Source: an uncultured Clostridia bacterium
GTDB taxonomy: Bacteria; Bacillota; Clostridia; Oscillospirales; QAKW01
Assembly: GCA_944385895.1 (NCBI GenBank)
Contig: CALWYZ010000017.1
Location: 1-47,703, forward strand
Reading direction: 5' to 3'
DNA length: 47,703 nucleotides
Shown: positions 17,360 through 27,064 of the stretch, in pieces
Layout: every line of letters begins with the position of its first letter
Position numbering within the stretch: the first letter of the stretch is position 1
Notes under the pieces: model-generated
What the model was told of the DNA's origin: nothing
What the model saw: only the letters and a program-made list of their open reading frames with translations
The model's database searches: none
Program-made: the position numbers and the translations under genes

Positions 17360-18629
17360 CCATATTATCAGTATTAGGTAAAAACAGCTTTTCGCCGTAA
17401 TTATTATTATATATATTTATACTTTTGTCAATTTCTATTTTATCATTATTTTCAAGAAAATCTCTTATAAGCAAATTGTTTTCCTGCACGTTAACAGTAC
17501 ATGTGGAATATATAAGTCTGCCTCCTCTTTTTAAATACATACAACCATTTTCAAGTATTTTTTTCTGTATATCAATAAGATCGGAAAAATTGCAGTCTTT
17601 ATATTTAATATCAGGCTTTCTGAAAATCATACCCAAACCGCTGCAAGGTACATCGCACAGCACACGGTTTGCCGTATTAATAAGATCCCGATTCAGTTTT
17701 GTGCTGTCAGCCGTAATTGAAAGCACGTTTTTCAACCCAAGTCTTGAACAGTTCTTTTTTATTAAATCTGTTTTGTGCTTATAAATATCAAAAGCTGTTA
17801 TTTTTGCGTTATCGGCAGACTCATAGCTCAACACGAACGTCTTACCGCCTGGGGCTGAACACATATCGTATATAACATCGCCGGACTGAGCGCCGACTGA
17901 TACGGCGCAAATATATGAAGGCTTGCTTATAACATGAAAATAACCGTTTGTATATGCTGCAGTGCTTTCAATGTCAAAGCCAGAGTCAACACAAAGCAAT
18001 CCTTTTATATCAGTTTTTCGGGCGATGATATTTTCAAAACGCAATAATTTTAATAGTTCATCGTCGGATGCTTTTATTCTGTTTACTGCAATATATATCT
18101 TTTTAGTTTCCGAATATCCGGATTGTAAAAACAGCTCAGCTTTTTCAATTCCCAAAGAATCTATAATTACATTTAAAATCTTTGAAGATACGGAGTACTT
18201 GACAGATAAATATTCGATTTTATTTTTCGGCATTAAAATACTTTCATATGTTTGAGCCAGTTTTCTCAAAACAGCATTAACAAAGCCTGCGCTTTTTATC
18301 TGTCCGTTTGTCTTTGCAAGTTGTACCGAACTGTTACATGCAGCACTTGCCGGAGTAGACATAAATACAATTTGATAAAGGCCTATTCTTAGTATTGAAA
18401 GTACAACAGTATTTATTTTTTTGATTTTCACACTGGAAACATGAGAAATATAAAAATCAAGCAAAAGCTTTTTTTCAATCACTCCGTAAACCAGAGCACT
18501 TATAAAACGCTTGTCCCTGTCAACTTTAATGTCTTTCAAAGATTTTTTGAGCAACAGATTAGGATATACACCATCACGTTCATACGCTATGAGAATATCC
18601 AGCGCTGTACTTCTCGGATTAATTGTCAT
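17325..18629 (-). CDS. rsmB: 16S rRNA (C967-C5)-methyltransferase RsmB
   Basis: Methylates C967 of 16S rRNA. Residues 1-140 form the NusB-like RNA-binding domain (NPRSTALDILIAYERDG). The catalytic part has motif I DMCSAPGGKT, motif IV DVPCSGLGM and motif VI STCTVNVQENN with the catalytic cysteines. 434 residues is normal. It follows fmt and the metallopeptidase gene in the common Clostridia order fmt-peptidase-rsmB-rlmN-stp-prkC. Start overlaps the upstream gene by 11 bases. Confidence 0.94.
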   Translation of the reverse strand: MTINPRSTALDILIAYERDGVYPNLLLKKSLKDIKVDRDKRFISALVYGVIEKKLLLDFYISHVSSVKIKKINTVVLSILRIGLYQIVFMSTPASAACNSSVQLAKTNGQIKSAGFVNAVLRKLAQTYESILMPKNKIEYLSVKYSVSSKILNVIIDSLGIEKAELFLQSGYSETKKIYIAVNRIKASDDELLKLLRFENIIARKTDIKGLLCVDSGFDIESTAAYTNGYFHVISKPSYICAVSVGAQSGDVIYDMCSAPGGKTFVLSYESADNAKITAFDIYKHKTDLIKKNCSRLGLKNVLSITADSTKLNRDLINTANRVLCDVPCSGLGMIFRKPDIKYKDCNFSDLIDIQKKILENGCMYLKRGGRLIYSTCTVNVQENNLLIRDFLENNDKIEIDKSINIYNNNYGEKLFLPNTDNMDGFYIAVLRKK

Positions 18630-19305
18630 TTCTGCCTCGCGTTCGTAGCATAAATGCTATCATTTGCCCCAAGGATATAAGCATAGCTGCAACATATGTC
18701 ATTGCAGCTGCCGTAAGGATCCTTTTAACACCTGTGATATCTGTTTCATTATAACCCATATTTTTAATATTTTCAACTGCTCTTGCGCTGGCATTAAATT
18801 CCACCGGAAGCGTTAGCAACTGAAAGATCAAAATCACCAGAAAACATACAACAGCAAAATTACATATTCCGGGCAAGCGGGATATGAGGCTCAAAATGAT
18901 AAGAAAGTAAAGTATTGTAGAGCTGAAATTTGTAATACCATTTATAGCAGAGCGCAGCTTTATAGGATAATACTGCGCAGCGTACTGTAAGGCGTGACCT
19001 GTCTCGTGTGCTGCAATCCCGATTGACGCAATACTTGAACCGTTATACACGTTTGATGAAAGGCGTATGACTTTTTTAATTGAATCATAATGGTCTGATA
19101 AATATCCATTTGTACATTCAATAGTAACATCATAAATTCCTGCATTTGTCAGTATCATTTGGGCTATATCATGACCGGTCATGCCTTTGGAATTCACAAT
19201 TTTAGAATACTTATTATATGTCATATTAAGAATCGACTGAATTATCAATGACAAAATAATAAGCGGTAATATAATAAGAATAGAATAATAATCATAAAAT
19301 AACAT
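18619..19305 (-). CDS. membrane zinc metallopeptidase (YugP-like)
   Basis: 228 residues with a membrane segment at the N-terminus (about 5-25), a zinc-binding HExxH motif as AAHETGHALQYA (about 105-116), and two or three hydrophobic helices in the second half (ILYFLIILSLISRL, FAVVCFLVILIF, AAMTYVAAMLISL). This is the YugP-type neutral zinc peptidase family, conserved between fmt and rsmB in Clostridia. Substrate unknown; membrane protein quality control is a reasonable guess only. Confidence 0.88.
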   Translation of the reverse strand: MLFYDYYSILIILPLIILSLIIQSILNMTYNKYSKIVNSKGMTGHDIAQMILTNAGIYDVTIECTNGYLSDHYDSIKKVIRLSSNVYNGSSIASIGIAAHETGHALQYAAQYYPIKLRSAINGITNFSSTILYFLIILSLISRLPGICNFAVVCFLVILIFQLLTLPVEFNASARAVENIKNMGYNETDITGVKRILTAAAMTYVAAMLISLGQMIAFMLRTRGRNDN

Positions 19306-19316
19306 TTTAAAACCTC

Positions 19317-20261
19317 CTATAATGAGTAAACAGACATACCTGTTTTTATTTTCACACCAAGGCTGAATGAATATGCATCCATTTTTCTTTTACCCATTCG
19401 TTGTACCTGAGTCAATATAACGCTTTTATTATCACCGCATGCTACTTCAATACCGTCTTTTCCAATATTTATTATTGTTCCCGGCTGCTCATTAGTTTCA
19501 TTTCCAAGCAGCACCTTGTGTATTTTAATACTTTGCGTTTTTGCATTAATATATGCAAGAGGCCATGGATTCAGTCCGTATACTTGGCATTTGACTTGCA
19601 TAGCAGTATTATTAAAATTAATTTCACCCATTTGTTTTGTGATCATTGACGCATATGAGCTTTCTGTATCGTTCTGCGGTGTATACACAGCCCGCCCGTT
19701 AACAATATCTTCGATTGTATCTACAAGGCATTGAGCACCCAGAATACTCAATCTGTCGAAAAGCTGACCCGCAGTCTCGTATAAACCAATATCCGTTGAA
19801 GCTTGTGATATAATGTCTCCGCTGTCAAGCCCCTCAGCCATTTTCATTATGGTGACACCCGTCTGCGTATCTCCGTTCAAAATGGCAGATTGTATTGGAG
19901 ATGCGCCTCTGTATTTAGGCAGAAGTGAGCCGTGGACATTAATACATCCGTATTTCGGATAATTTAAAACATACTCCGGAAGTATTCTTCCATATGCGGC
20001 AACAACTATAAGCTCGGGGTCTATGCTTGCCAGCAAATCTTTACAGCAGTAATTTTTAAATGTATCCGGCTGACAAACACGAATGCCATTCTGTAAAGCA
20101 AAATTCTTTACAGGTCCCGGCATGATTTTATTGCCACGTCCGGACGCCTTATCCGGCTGGCAGAATACTGCACATACATCGTACAATGTTTTTAAACGTT
20201 CAAGTGATGGCAGGGCAAAATCTGGCGTGCCCATAAATGCTATTTTTAATCTGTCAGACAT
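19317..20261 (-). CDS. fmt: methionyl-tRNA formyltransferase
   Basis: Transfers a formyl group from 10-formyl-THF to initiator Met-tRNA. It starts MSDRLKIAFMGTPDFALPSL; the catalytic segment LLPKYRGASPIQSAILNGD contains the conserved region after Asn/His (NVHGS). C-terminal OB-like tRNA-binding domain from about 210. 314 residues. I use ATG 20261, which overlaps the def stop (TGATG); a TTG one codon earlier is in frame. Directly downstream of def, its functional partner. Confidence 0.95.
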   Translation of the reverse strand: MSDRLKIAFMGTPDFALPSLERLKTLYDVCAVFCQPDKASGRGNKIMPGPVKNFALQNGIRVCQPDTFKNYCCKDLLASIDPELIVVAAYGRILPEYVLNYPKYGCINVHGSLLPKYRGASPIQSAILNGDTQTGVTIMKMAEGLDSGDIISQASTDIGLYETAGQLFDRLSILGAQCLVDTIEDIVNGRAVYTPQNDTESSYASMITKQMGEINFNNTAMQVKCQVYGLNPWPLAYINAKTQSIKIHKVLLGNETNEQPGTIINIGKDGIEVACGDNKSVILTQVQRMGKRKMDAYSFSLGVKIKTGMSVYSL

Positions 20262-20722
20262 CAATCAAAAACCTCTTTACCTATTTTCGGTATAGTAATA
20301 CCGTCCAGATGATCGTTTTCATGCATCAAAGCACGAGCAATAAAGTCCTCAGCCTCGTATACAAACCATTCTCCTGATAAATTCTGGGCCTTGATAACAA
20401 CCTTGTCAGGACGTATAATCTGAAAGCTTCGGCCCGGGAAAGACAGACAGCCCTCAAGATATTTGTCGTTTTTCCCTTTCTTTTTGATAATTTCCGGATT
20501 GATAAATTCCATTATATTCTTTTTGTCAAGGTCAACATCTACAATAAATATTCTTTTTAATATTCCGACCTGGGGTGCGGCAAGGCCTACTCCGTCAGCT
20601 TTGATGAGGGTTTCTTTCATATCTCCGACAAGCTCGATAATACGATCATCAATTTTTTCAACAGGCCTTGATTTTTTTGAAAGAAATTCCATATTTTCTT
20701 TTACTATTTCTCTTAGTGCCAT
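20261..20722 (-). CDS. def: peptide deformylase
   Basis: Removes the N-formyl group from nascent proteins; Fe/Zn-dependent. All three motifs are complete: GVGLAAPQVG (about 43-52), EGCLSFPG with the metal-binding Cys, and HENDHLDG with two His ligands and the catalytic Glu. 153 residues. Coupled to fmt, so formylation and deformylation are co-expressed, and 7 bases after priA. Confidence 0.96.
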   Translation of the reverse strand: MALREIVKENMEFLSKKSRPVEKIDDRIIELVGDMKETLIKADGVGLAAPQVGILKRIFIVDVDLDKKNIMEFINPEIIKKKGKNDKYLEGCLSFPGRSFQIIRPDKVVIKAQNLSGEWFVYEAEDFIARALMHENDHLDGITIPKIGKEVFD

Positions 20723-20729
20723 TTTTACC

Positions 20730-23147
20730 TCAATTATTGTTCATTGGATTTACATTTATAGATAAAGCCGATGTGACGTTATCTTCAAAATAGTTTGATA
20801 TTTCCCAAAGCATTTGGTACATACGATTGCAAATTTTGCTTTTTATTACAAGTTTATATCGATATTTGCCATTGAAATACGCTATTTTAGGTACAGTAGG
20901 ATAAAGTAACCGAACCGGTATATCATTATATTTTTTACGGCTGATTTGATCAATATAAGTGTACAGTGCCTGCACATCTGAATATGCTAAGTTTTCCTGT
21001 GAATTTGTAACATTAAACAGTATAAGATCACAAAAAGGCGGATAATTCATAGCTTGTCTGAACTTAATCTCGAAGTCATAATATTTATCATAATCCTGAT
21101 CCTTAGCATACCTGATTATCTCGTGATCCGGAGAATAGGTCTGTATCAATGCCCTGCCCTCTTTACCGGCACGGCCTGAACGACCGCATACCTGAGTCAG
21201 CAGAGAAAAGGTACGCTCATTTGCTCTGAAATCGTCAACGAAAAGGGAAAGATCAGCATTTATCACCCCTACGAGTGTAACATTTGGAAAATCAAGACCT
21301 TTAGCTACCATTTGTGTTCCAACCATAATATTATACTCGCCTTTTCTGAACGCATCAAGACTGTTTCCGTAAGAAATATATGAACTTACTGTATCGTAAT
21401 CCATCCGCAGTATCTTTGCTGTCGGAAAAAATTCTTCCAGTTCTGTATTGACAAGCTGAGTTCCTATGCCTAATCTTTTTATATGCTTACCTTTACAGAC
21501 AGGACATGTATCAAACATTTTAATGCTGTACCCGCAATAGTGACACATACACCTATTATTGGCAGAGTGATAAGTAAGTGCAATACCGCAGTTTTTACAT
21601 TTAGCAACATAACCGCAGCTGCGGCAGCCGACCATTGTATAGGCGCCGCGTCTGTTTAAAAACAGTATTGTCTGTCCGCCGGAATGTAAATTTTCTTCTA
21701 TGGCAAGACGAAGTTCTTCACTCAAAAAAGACTGGTTGCCCTGCTTGAATGAATTTCGCATATCTATTATTGACGTGTGCGGCAAAGGATTATTATTAAA
21801 TCTCTTATCCAGTTTATAATATTTATATTTACCTTTTTTTGCAAAGTAGCTGCTCTCGATTGAAGGAGTTGCCGAACCGAGAACAAGAGGTATATTAAGC
21901 TTTTTACATATAAATTTTGAAATATCGCGCGCATGATATCTTGGTGAGCTTTCCGATTTATAACTTTGCTCGTGCTCCTCGTCGATTATAATGATACCAA
22001 GATTATTGACAGGAGCAAAGACTGCGCTTCGTGTACCTACTACAACGCTGCTTGAGCAGTTTTTGACTTTGCGCCACTGGTCTGCTCTCTCACCCGGAGC
22101 AAGTCCGCTGTGGATGACAGAGACCTTGTCGCCATATCGGGAATAAAACCTATTTAAAGTCTGAGGTGTCAATGAGATTTCCGGGACCATAAATATTGCC
22201 GACTTATCTTGCTTGACAATCCGATCTATAAGAGACATATATATCAGCGTTTTTCCGCTTCCAGTCACACCGTGTATAAGATGTACCGCATACTCATTCA
22301 TGCTGACTTTAACGGAATCATATATTTGCTGCTGCAGTCCTGTAAGCTGTATTAAAGACATATCAACAGTGCGCTCGATATCTTTATAAGGGTTTCGCTC
22401 TATCAGCTTGCGCTTTATAGTGATAATCCCCTTTTTTTCAAGAGTCTTTACTGTACTTGTACCACATCCGCTGTAATAAAGCGCATCTCTTTCGGAAACC
22501 TCATTGCAATCAAGAAAAACCGACAGAAGATCTTTTTGTTTAGAAAATCTTTTCTCTAGCTGTGAGATATAATTTTCTACTTCTGCTGTACTTATATTTA
22601 AAGTTAGATATTTTTCTGTAAGCCTGCCTATATTATCAGCGGTAACGATTTGTTTTATTACAAGTCCGCTTTGTCTGCACTGATCAAAATTTGCCTTAAG
22701 CTCATCTGGAACGTCATTGTATTTCAAGCGGTTGTTTTTTTTCCTGAACAATAAAAAAAGCCGGTTATCAAACTGCTCAAGCTCATCTGTGCATGCAAAA
22801 TACTCTGTTATTTTAAAATCAATACCTCTTGGGACTATTGCCTTCAAGGCATTATAATATGTTACAAAGTATCTGTTTTTCAACAAACGGATTAGCGACA
22901 TTTGAAGCCGATTTATAAGGACCTCACTGTCAACAACATCGATTATCTGTTTGTAAGCAGAGGCATCATCGCACTCATGCAGCAAAATAACAAGTGCTTT
23001 CTTTTTTATGTTTGCTTTGGAGAACGGTACAACAACACGCATTCCGACTTTAAGACGTTCTAAAAATTCAGACGGTACAACATAGTCGTATGGTTTATCT
23101 ATTTTATTTATAATATCGTCAATGACAACACTTGCACACAAAGCCAT
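20730..23147 (-). CDS. priA: primosomal replication restart helicase PriA
   Basis: Reloads the replisome at stalled forks. 805 residues: N-terminal DNA-binding domain (about 1-200), helicase core with Walker A GVTGSGKT (about 293-300), DEEH box (IIIDEEHEQSY), TRSAVFAP and GSATPSIES. The zinc-binding insert has eight cysteines (CRSCGYVAKCKNC, CMCHYCG, CPVCKG), followed by helicase motifs V/VI (QMVAKGLDFPNV, QVCGRSGRAGKEG). Standard length, and standard position between rpoZ and def. Confidence 0.96.
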   Translation of the reverse strand: MALCASVVIDDIINKIDKPYDYVVPSEFLERLKVGMRVVVPFSKANIKKKALVILLHECDDASAYKQIIDVVDSEVLINRLQMSLIRLLKNRYFVTYYNALKAIVPRGIDFKITEYFACTDELEQFDNRLFLLFRKKNNRLKYNDVPDELKANFDQCRQSGLVIKQIVTADNIGRLTEKYLTLNISTAEVENYISQLEKRFSKQKDLLSVFLDCNEVSERDALYYSGCGTSTVKTLEKKGIITIKRKLIERNPYKDIERTVDMSLIQLTGLQQQIYDSVKVSMNEYAVHLIHGVTGSGKTLIYMSLIDRIVKQDKSAIFMVPEISLTPQTLNRFYSRYGDKVSVIHSGLAPGERADQWRKVKNCSSSVVVGTRSAVFAPVNNLGIIIIDEEHEQSYKSESSPRYHARDISKFICKKLNIPLVLGSATPSIESSYFAKKGKYKYYKLDKRFNNNPLPHTSIIDMRNSFKQGNQSFLSEELRLAIEENLHSGGQTILFLNRRGAYTMVGCRSCGYVAKCKNCGIALTYHSANNRCMCHYCGYSIKMFDTCPVCKGKHIKRLGIGTQLVNTELEEFFPTAKILRMDYDTVSSYISYGNSLDAFRKGEYNIMVGTQMVAKGLDFPNVTLVGVINADLSLFVDDFRANERTFSLLTQVCGRSGRAGKEGRALIQTYSPDHEIIRYAKDQDYDKYYDFEIKFRQAMNYPPFCDLILFNVTNSQENLAYSDVQALYTYIDQISRKKYNDIPVRLLYPTVPKIAYFNGKYRYKLVIKSKICNRMYQMLWEISNYFEDNVTSALSINVNPMNNN

Positions 23148-23167
23148 ACGAAACTCCTGTTTACAGT

Positions 23168-23422
23168 TTATTTTTCAGGTTTGATTTCAGAAGGTGCTTG
23201 CTCATTGGAAGTTTGAACGTCGTTTTCAGTTACAGACTTGCATCTTACTTTTCCGGATGCAATATCTTCTATAGCTAGCTTGACCGGTTTATCAGAAAGC
23301 GGCACTTTATTATTTTCTGACTGCTCTAAAAGCTGTCTTGCGCGTTTTGCTGTTATTATAACAAGCGCATATCTGTTGTGAGTAACCTTTTCTAAGTCAT
23401 TAATTGCGGGATATAACATCAT
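23168..23422 (-). CDS. rpoZ: RNA polymerase omega subunit
   Basis: Small 84-residue subunit that helps assemble the beta' subunit. Family core YPAINDLEKVTHNRYALVIITAKRARQL with conserved NRY, followed by KPVKLAIEDIASGKV. The ribosome binding site GAGGTG is 8 bases before ATG 23422, and the start overlaps the gmk stop (ATGA). Normal gmk-rpoZ-priA order. Confidence 0.93.
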   Translation of the reverse strand: MMLYPAINDLEKVTHNRYALVIITAKRARQLLEQSENNKVPLSDKPVKLAIEDIASGKVRCKSVTENDVQTSNEQAPSEIKPEK

Positions 23423-24018
23423 ATCAATACACCTCTATAATTAGTTTTATTATATTTTTTTATGCGCTCAGCCCTGAGTATTGCCAAAATATCTTGTACT
23501 GCATTATCGACAACATCATTTATCACAAGATATTCATAAATATCTATACGAGACAGCTCATCTTTTGCCTTTAAAATACGTTTGTTTATCACATCGCTGG
23601 TTTCAGTGCCTCTTTCAGTCAAACGTTTTTGCAAGTGTTCGAATGTAGGCGGAGCAATAAAAACTGAAACGGCATCAGAGCACTTTTTCAAGACATTCAT
23701 TGCACCATTGGTTTCTATTTCAAGCACAACATCAAAACCTTTTTTTCTCAGGCTGTCGACATATTCGGCATCAGTACCATAATAATTATCACAGTATACC
23801 GTATACTCAAGCATCCTGCCGTTTTGAATGTTTTCCAAAAACTTTTCTTTTGAAATAAAACTATAATGTACTCCGTCCTTTTCGCCTGATCTTGGCGGCC
23901 TTGTGGTACAGGATACCGAATACGCAAGATTTTTATCATGTTCAAATACCTTTTCAAGTACTGTACCCTTACCCACACCGGACGGACCGGATAATACTAT
24001 AAGCATTCCTTTATTCAT
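23419..24018 (-). CDS. gmk: guanylate kinase
   Basis: Phosphorylates GMP to GDP. P-loop [12 protein letters not shown] near the N-terminus, GMP-binding [17 protein letters not shown] with Ser/Arg ligands, and a lid with [14 protein letters not shown] start at ATG 24018 (199 residues, [11 protein letters not shown]), which overlaps the remA stop; a longer frame from 24048 reads through the Asp/Glu-rich tail codons of remA in another frame and yields a Met-rich, unlikely N-terminus. Confidence 0.94.
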   Translation of the reverse strand: MNKGMLIVLSGPSGVGKGTVLEKVFEHDKNLAYSVSCTTRPPRSGEKDGVHYSFISKEKFLENIQNGRMLEYTVYCDNYYGTDAEYVDSLRKKGFDVVLEIETNGAMNVLKKCSDAVSVFIAPPTFEHLQKRLTERGTETSDVINKRILKAKDELSRIDIYEYLVINDVVDNAVQDILAILRAERIKKYNKTNYRGVLI

Positions 24019-24274
24019 CTTCATCATCCTCATCATCATAGCTGTCATTCAAACGATTAGCTACGGTTTCCGGTTGTAATGAAGATAAAATGACATGATC
24101 GCTGTCAGTAATGATTACAGCTCGTGTGCGTCTGCCGTATGTTGCATCAACAAGCATGCGATTTTCACGCGCCTCTTGAATTATTCTTTTTACCGGCGCG
24201 CTTTCCGGACTTATAATGGCAATAACTCTTGATGCACTGACCATATTTCCAAATCCGATATTAATAAGTCTCAT
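24011..24274 (-). CDS. remA: DUF370 family regulator RemA
   Basis: 87 residues, conserved throughout the DUF370 family: [30 protein letters not shown] is characteristic in parts (GFGNMV, IISPDSAP-like). In Bacillus subtilis RemA is a DNA-binding activator of biofilm matrix and osmoprotection genes. An acidic tail [11 protein letters not shown] extends the C-terminus. It is always found just upstream of gmk, as here. Confidence 0.92.
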   Translation of the reverse strand: MRLINIGFGNMVSASRVIAIISPESAPVKRIIQEARENRMLVDATYGRRTRAVIITDSDHVILSSLQPETVANRLNDSYDDEDDEDE

Positions 24275-24283
24275 AAATACCTC

Positions 24284-25168
24284 TTATTCGATATTTTGTA
24301 TTTGTTCCCTTATTTTTTCTATTACAGATTTTGTATCAACCACAAAACGGGTAATATCAATAGAATTACATTTAGAACCTATTGTATTGACTTCCCTGTT
24401 CATTTCCTGAACTATAAAATCAAGCTTTTTACCCACAGGCTGACCCTCACTGTCAATCAGGTCTTTGAATTGAGATAAATGGCTTTTCAGTCGGACTGTT
24501 TCCTCACCGACATCTATTTTATCGGCAAAGATAGCAACTTCCATTATAAGTCGCTGTTCATCATATTCACGCCCTTCCAATGCTTCAAGCATCCTTGCTT
24601 TCAGTTTTTCCTTGTAAACTTCAATTGATTTGGGCGCAAGTTTCTCTATTTCTTCAATGTTTTTTTCTATTATATCAAGATTATTGACAAGATCGTCATA
24701 AAGCTTTTTGCCCTCTGCCACCCTCATGGCGTCAAATGATAAAAGTGCTTGTTTCAAAACCTGAACTACACAACTTTCTGTCTTGCTTTCGTCAATATCA
24801 CCCTTTTTAATTTTAACGACATCAGGCATTCTTGTTAAAAAAGAAGCGGATATATCATTTTTAATTTTCATCTTTTTACTTATAGTCTTAAATGCTCTGA
24901 CATACCCTTCAGCCAGCGGTTCATTGAGCTCCAGGTCATATTCCGTTACAGCATCGCTGTTTATAAATAAATAAAAGTCTATTTTGCCACGGGTTATGTT
25001 TTCGTTTATGATTTTTTTGACCTTGTCCTCGACAAAGATATAGTCTTTGGATATTTTGGAATTAAAATCAAAATATCTGTGATTCACAGATTTTATATCA
25101 ATATTTATTTGTGTACCATCCACAACGGCGTTAGCTCTGCCGTATCCTGTCATACTTTTAACTGGCAT
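24284..25168 (-). CDS. yicC: YicC family endoribonuclease
   Basis: 294 residues from ATG 25168, beginning MPVKSMTGYGRA, the family's fixed N-terminus; the ORF reaches 25213 but the added 15 residues are unrelated. The central and C-terminal parts (EGREYDEQRLIMEVAIFADKIDVGEE, GKKLDFIVQEMNREVNTIGSK) carry the acidic and Asn/Arg residues conserved in YicC endoribonucleases, which degrade certain sRNAs in E. coli. First gene of the yicC-remA-gmk-rpoZ-priA operon, with its own promoter. Confidence 0.9.
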   Translation of the reverse strand: MPVKSMTGYGRANAVVDGTQINIDIKSVNHRYFDFNSKISKDYIFVEDKVKKIINENITRGKIDFYLFINSDAVTEYDLELNEPLAEGYVRAFKTISKKMKIKNDISASFLTRMPDVVKIKKGDIDESKTESCVVQVLKQALLSFDAMRVAEGKKLYDDLVNNLDIIEKNIEEIEKLAPKSIEVYKEKLKARMLEALEGREYDEQRLIMEVAIFADKIDVGEETVRLKSHLSQFKDLIDSEGQPVGKKLDFIVQEMNREVNTIGSKCNSIDITRFVVDTKSVIEKIREQIQNIE

Positions 25169-25201
25169 AATACTGCTCCCAATATAAATATTAATATATA
25201 T

Positions 25202-25229
25202 AATATAACACAATCATATATTTTGTCAA
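25202..25229 (-). promoter_or_regulatory. promoter of the yicC-remA-gmk-rpoZ operon
   Basis: Minus-strand -35 TTGACA (25229-25224) and -10 TATATT (25207-25202) with 16-base spacing; an 18-base alternative with TATTAT also exists. It lies about 35 bases before the yicC start. Confidence 0.65.
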
Positions 25230-25370
25230 TATCTTACCGTTCCAAAAGATACACAGAAACATATTTGCAAGTCGTTATCATACATAAAATTCAAATTTAC
25301 CGGGTTTCAGAAGAAGACGTCTTATTGTTTAATAAAGATTGACAGAACAATAATTTATCACAAAAAAACT

Positions 25371-25407
25371 AAAAACACATTGCGGCTATAAATCGCAATG
25401 TGTTTTT
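25371..25407 (-). terminator. terminator after the anti-sigma-like gene
   Basis: A 14-bp perfect stem (AAAAACACATTGCG / CGCAATGTGTTTTT) with a 9-base loop, flanked by T runs on both strands. It ends the minus-strand gene at 25465 and could also act on the plus strand. Confidence 0.9.
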
Positions 25408-25464
25408 TTGCAAGGATTCATATATTACTTTATTTGCCTTCATGCTAAATGCCAAAACAAATGA

Positions 25465-26103
25465 CTATTTATCGGCATTTCCAAACCTGTTTCCATTTCC
25501 GTTCCCATTACCATATCCATTTCCGTTCTGACTGCTGCCATTTTCTGTTTGCCCGTTAAAATTTAAGTCACCCGATGCTTTCATATTTATCATTTCTCTG
25601 ATTTGGCGCATTGTAAGATCGCTGATATCTTCAATAGTAACATCCGGATCCAGCTCATAAAGTTCAAGATATGCGCGGTATTTACCAAAAGAAATACCAG
25701 CCTCATGTGCTGATTTTATCATTTCGCTATTACTCAGGCAGTATATGTTTTCCTCCGGTATTCCTGATTGCTCGGAAATAGATTTTCTCATATTTTCCAC
25801 CATGTTTTCAAATCTGCCTGTCACGGTTATTTCTACAAGTTCATCAGACTCAATGCATGACAATACAAAATCATTATTTAAAACAGTATTAACAGCATCT
25901 GAGTAATTTAAATTTTTCAAGTTCAGTGTTTCAGCAAGATCTTCGCCTTCGCTGTTATAACTGCTGACATCGATAACCTTATCATACATGTTTATTTTAA
26001 GTTCCATAGAAGGATTTATATCTATACTGATGGCTGCTGCAGGAACTGTAAAAGAAAAATAGCCAAATATCACAATCATAAAAACAACTGTTGCTGCGCT
26101 CAT
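25465..26103 (-). CDS. RsgI-like anti-sigma factor domain protein, N-terminally truncated
   Basis: 212 residues: a membrane helix (VVFMIVIFGYFSFTVP, about 5-20), then the extracytoplasmic RsgI-type segment SIDINPSMELKINMYDKVID and a helical region, ending in a Gly-Asn-rich tail (GNGYGNGNGNGN). In complete RsgI proteins a cytoplasmic domain precedes the helix and binds sigma-I. Here that domain and a sigma gene are missing. The reading frame stays protein-like upstream of the ATG (K-L-Y-R-I-A-A) until a stop near 26190, with no other start codon or ribosome binding site. Probably a remnant. Confidence 0.65.
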   Translation of the reverse strand: MSAATVVFMIVIFGYFSFTVPAAAISIDINPSMELKINMYDKVIDVSSYNSEGEDLAETLNLKNLNYSDAVNTVLNNDFVLSCIESDELVEITVTGRFENMVENMRKSISEQSGIPEENIYCLSNSEMIKSAHEAGISFGKYRAYLELYELDPDVTIEDISDLTMRQIREMINMKASGDLNFNGQTENGSSQNGNGYGNGNGNGNRFGNADK

Positions 26104-26302
26104 GGCAGCAATACGATATAATTTCCTATTACGAATATTATTTGTTTGTCTGCAGCGATCGTTTACATATTTATTCTGTAAAAAACCAGGTTACTGTACT
26201 GCTAAGCTTTATTTCAATTTTATAAATAGCAGAAGTATTTCCCGTTTTGCGGTAAGATGCCTTTAAAATAACACTTTTTTATTCATCTATCAAACACCGC
26301 AC
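26104..26302. other. intergenic stretch with possible gene or repeat remnant
   Basis: No intact gene. On the minus strand one frame continues the anti-sigma-like gene back to about 26190; another, ending near 26170, reads SAIYKIEIKLSSTVTWFF, which looks protein-like and unlike random AT-rich sequence. The AT-rich core ends here and accessory genes begin, so this may be the end of an inserted segment. I cannot identify it. Confidence 0.3.
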
Positions 26303-26875
26303 CTATTTTTTCATCAAGTCTGCACCGCTGTTCCATGCCTGACCGACCTTTTCGCCAATGGCATAATACCCATTCTGCATTTGGTCAAAGGCAAAAGCAT
26401 GGAGTTTTCCGGCGTCGATCTTTCCGGCGTCATCCAAAACTTTATCGTCTGCAATGACATTTACAATCTTTCCAAGTACACGCAAACCATAGGGTTGAGA
26501 TTGCATCTCCACAACCTCACACTCCAATGTGAGCGGATATTCGGTAATAACCGGTGCGTCTACTCGCTCGCTTTTGACAGCGTGAAGGCCTGTGCGCTCA
26601 AATTTATCAGTCATTTTGTTGGAACTGGCGATTCCGAAAAAATCAGATTCCCGAAGTGTATCTGTCCCTGGCACGGCGATGGTAAAAGCTTTTCTATCTT
26701 CCAGATTAGCCACTGTTTTATGTTCGGCCTCCAGATTTAGTGCGACCATATCTTCGGCGCAAATCCCTCCCCACGCCATCATCATCATATCGACCGTATT
26801 ATCTTTGTTGTAAGTACCAATCATGTAAGTCGGCATAGGAAATAAATAAGGTTTGATACCCAAATTTTTTGACAT
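26303..26875 (-). CDS. flavin reductase-like (FMN split-barrel) protein
   Basis: 190 residues of the flavin reductase family: NMPTYMIGTY-like start (PMPTYMIGTYNKDNTVDMMMMAWGG in its first 40 residues), which forms the FMN phosphate site, then KTVANLEDRKAFTIAVP and a C-terminal beta barrel. Such proteins bind FMN and act as flavin reductases or redox stress proteins. It is transcribed away from an HxlR regulator, a common pairing that suggests redox- or aldehyde-type control. AAGGAG lies 8 bases before the ATG. Confidence 0.87.
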   Translation of the reverse strand: MSKNLGIKPYLFPMPTYMIGTYNKDNTVDMMMMAWGGICAEDMVALNLEAEHKTVANLEDRKAFTIAVPGTDTLRESDFFGIASSNKMTDKFERTGLHAVKSERVDAPVITEYPLTLECEVVEMQSQPYGLRVLGKIVNVIADDKVLDDAGKIDAGKLHAFAFDQMQNGYYAIGEKVGQAWNSGADLMKK

Positions 26876-26929
26876 AGTTATGACTCCTTTCTATGTTAGC
26901 AGGATTGACTTTATCCGCTTTTATATTAA

Positions 26930-26976
26930 ATTATAACATGAATAGAAAGTAAAACAAGCACGCACATTTAAGTGCG
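26930..26976. promoter_or_regulatory. divergent control region with -10 box and palindrome
   Basis: Minus-strand TATAAT (26935-26930) lies 16 bases after TTGTTT, a plausible flavin reductase promoter. Just upstream of it is the palindrome CGCACATTTAAGTGCG (26961-26976), placed between the two divergent genes as an HxlR operator would be. Binding is inferred. Confidence 0.55.
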
Positions 26977-27064
26977 ATGCTAACACCAATATCATATACT
27001 TACCTTTAGGAGAGTGTAAAATATTAAAGACGCTAATTTAGAAAAAACCGGATTTAACTACACA

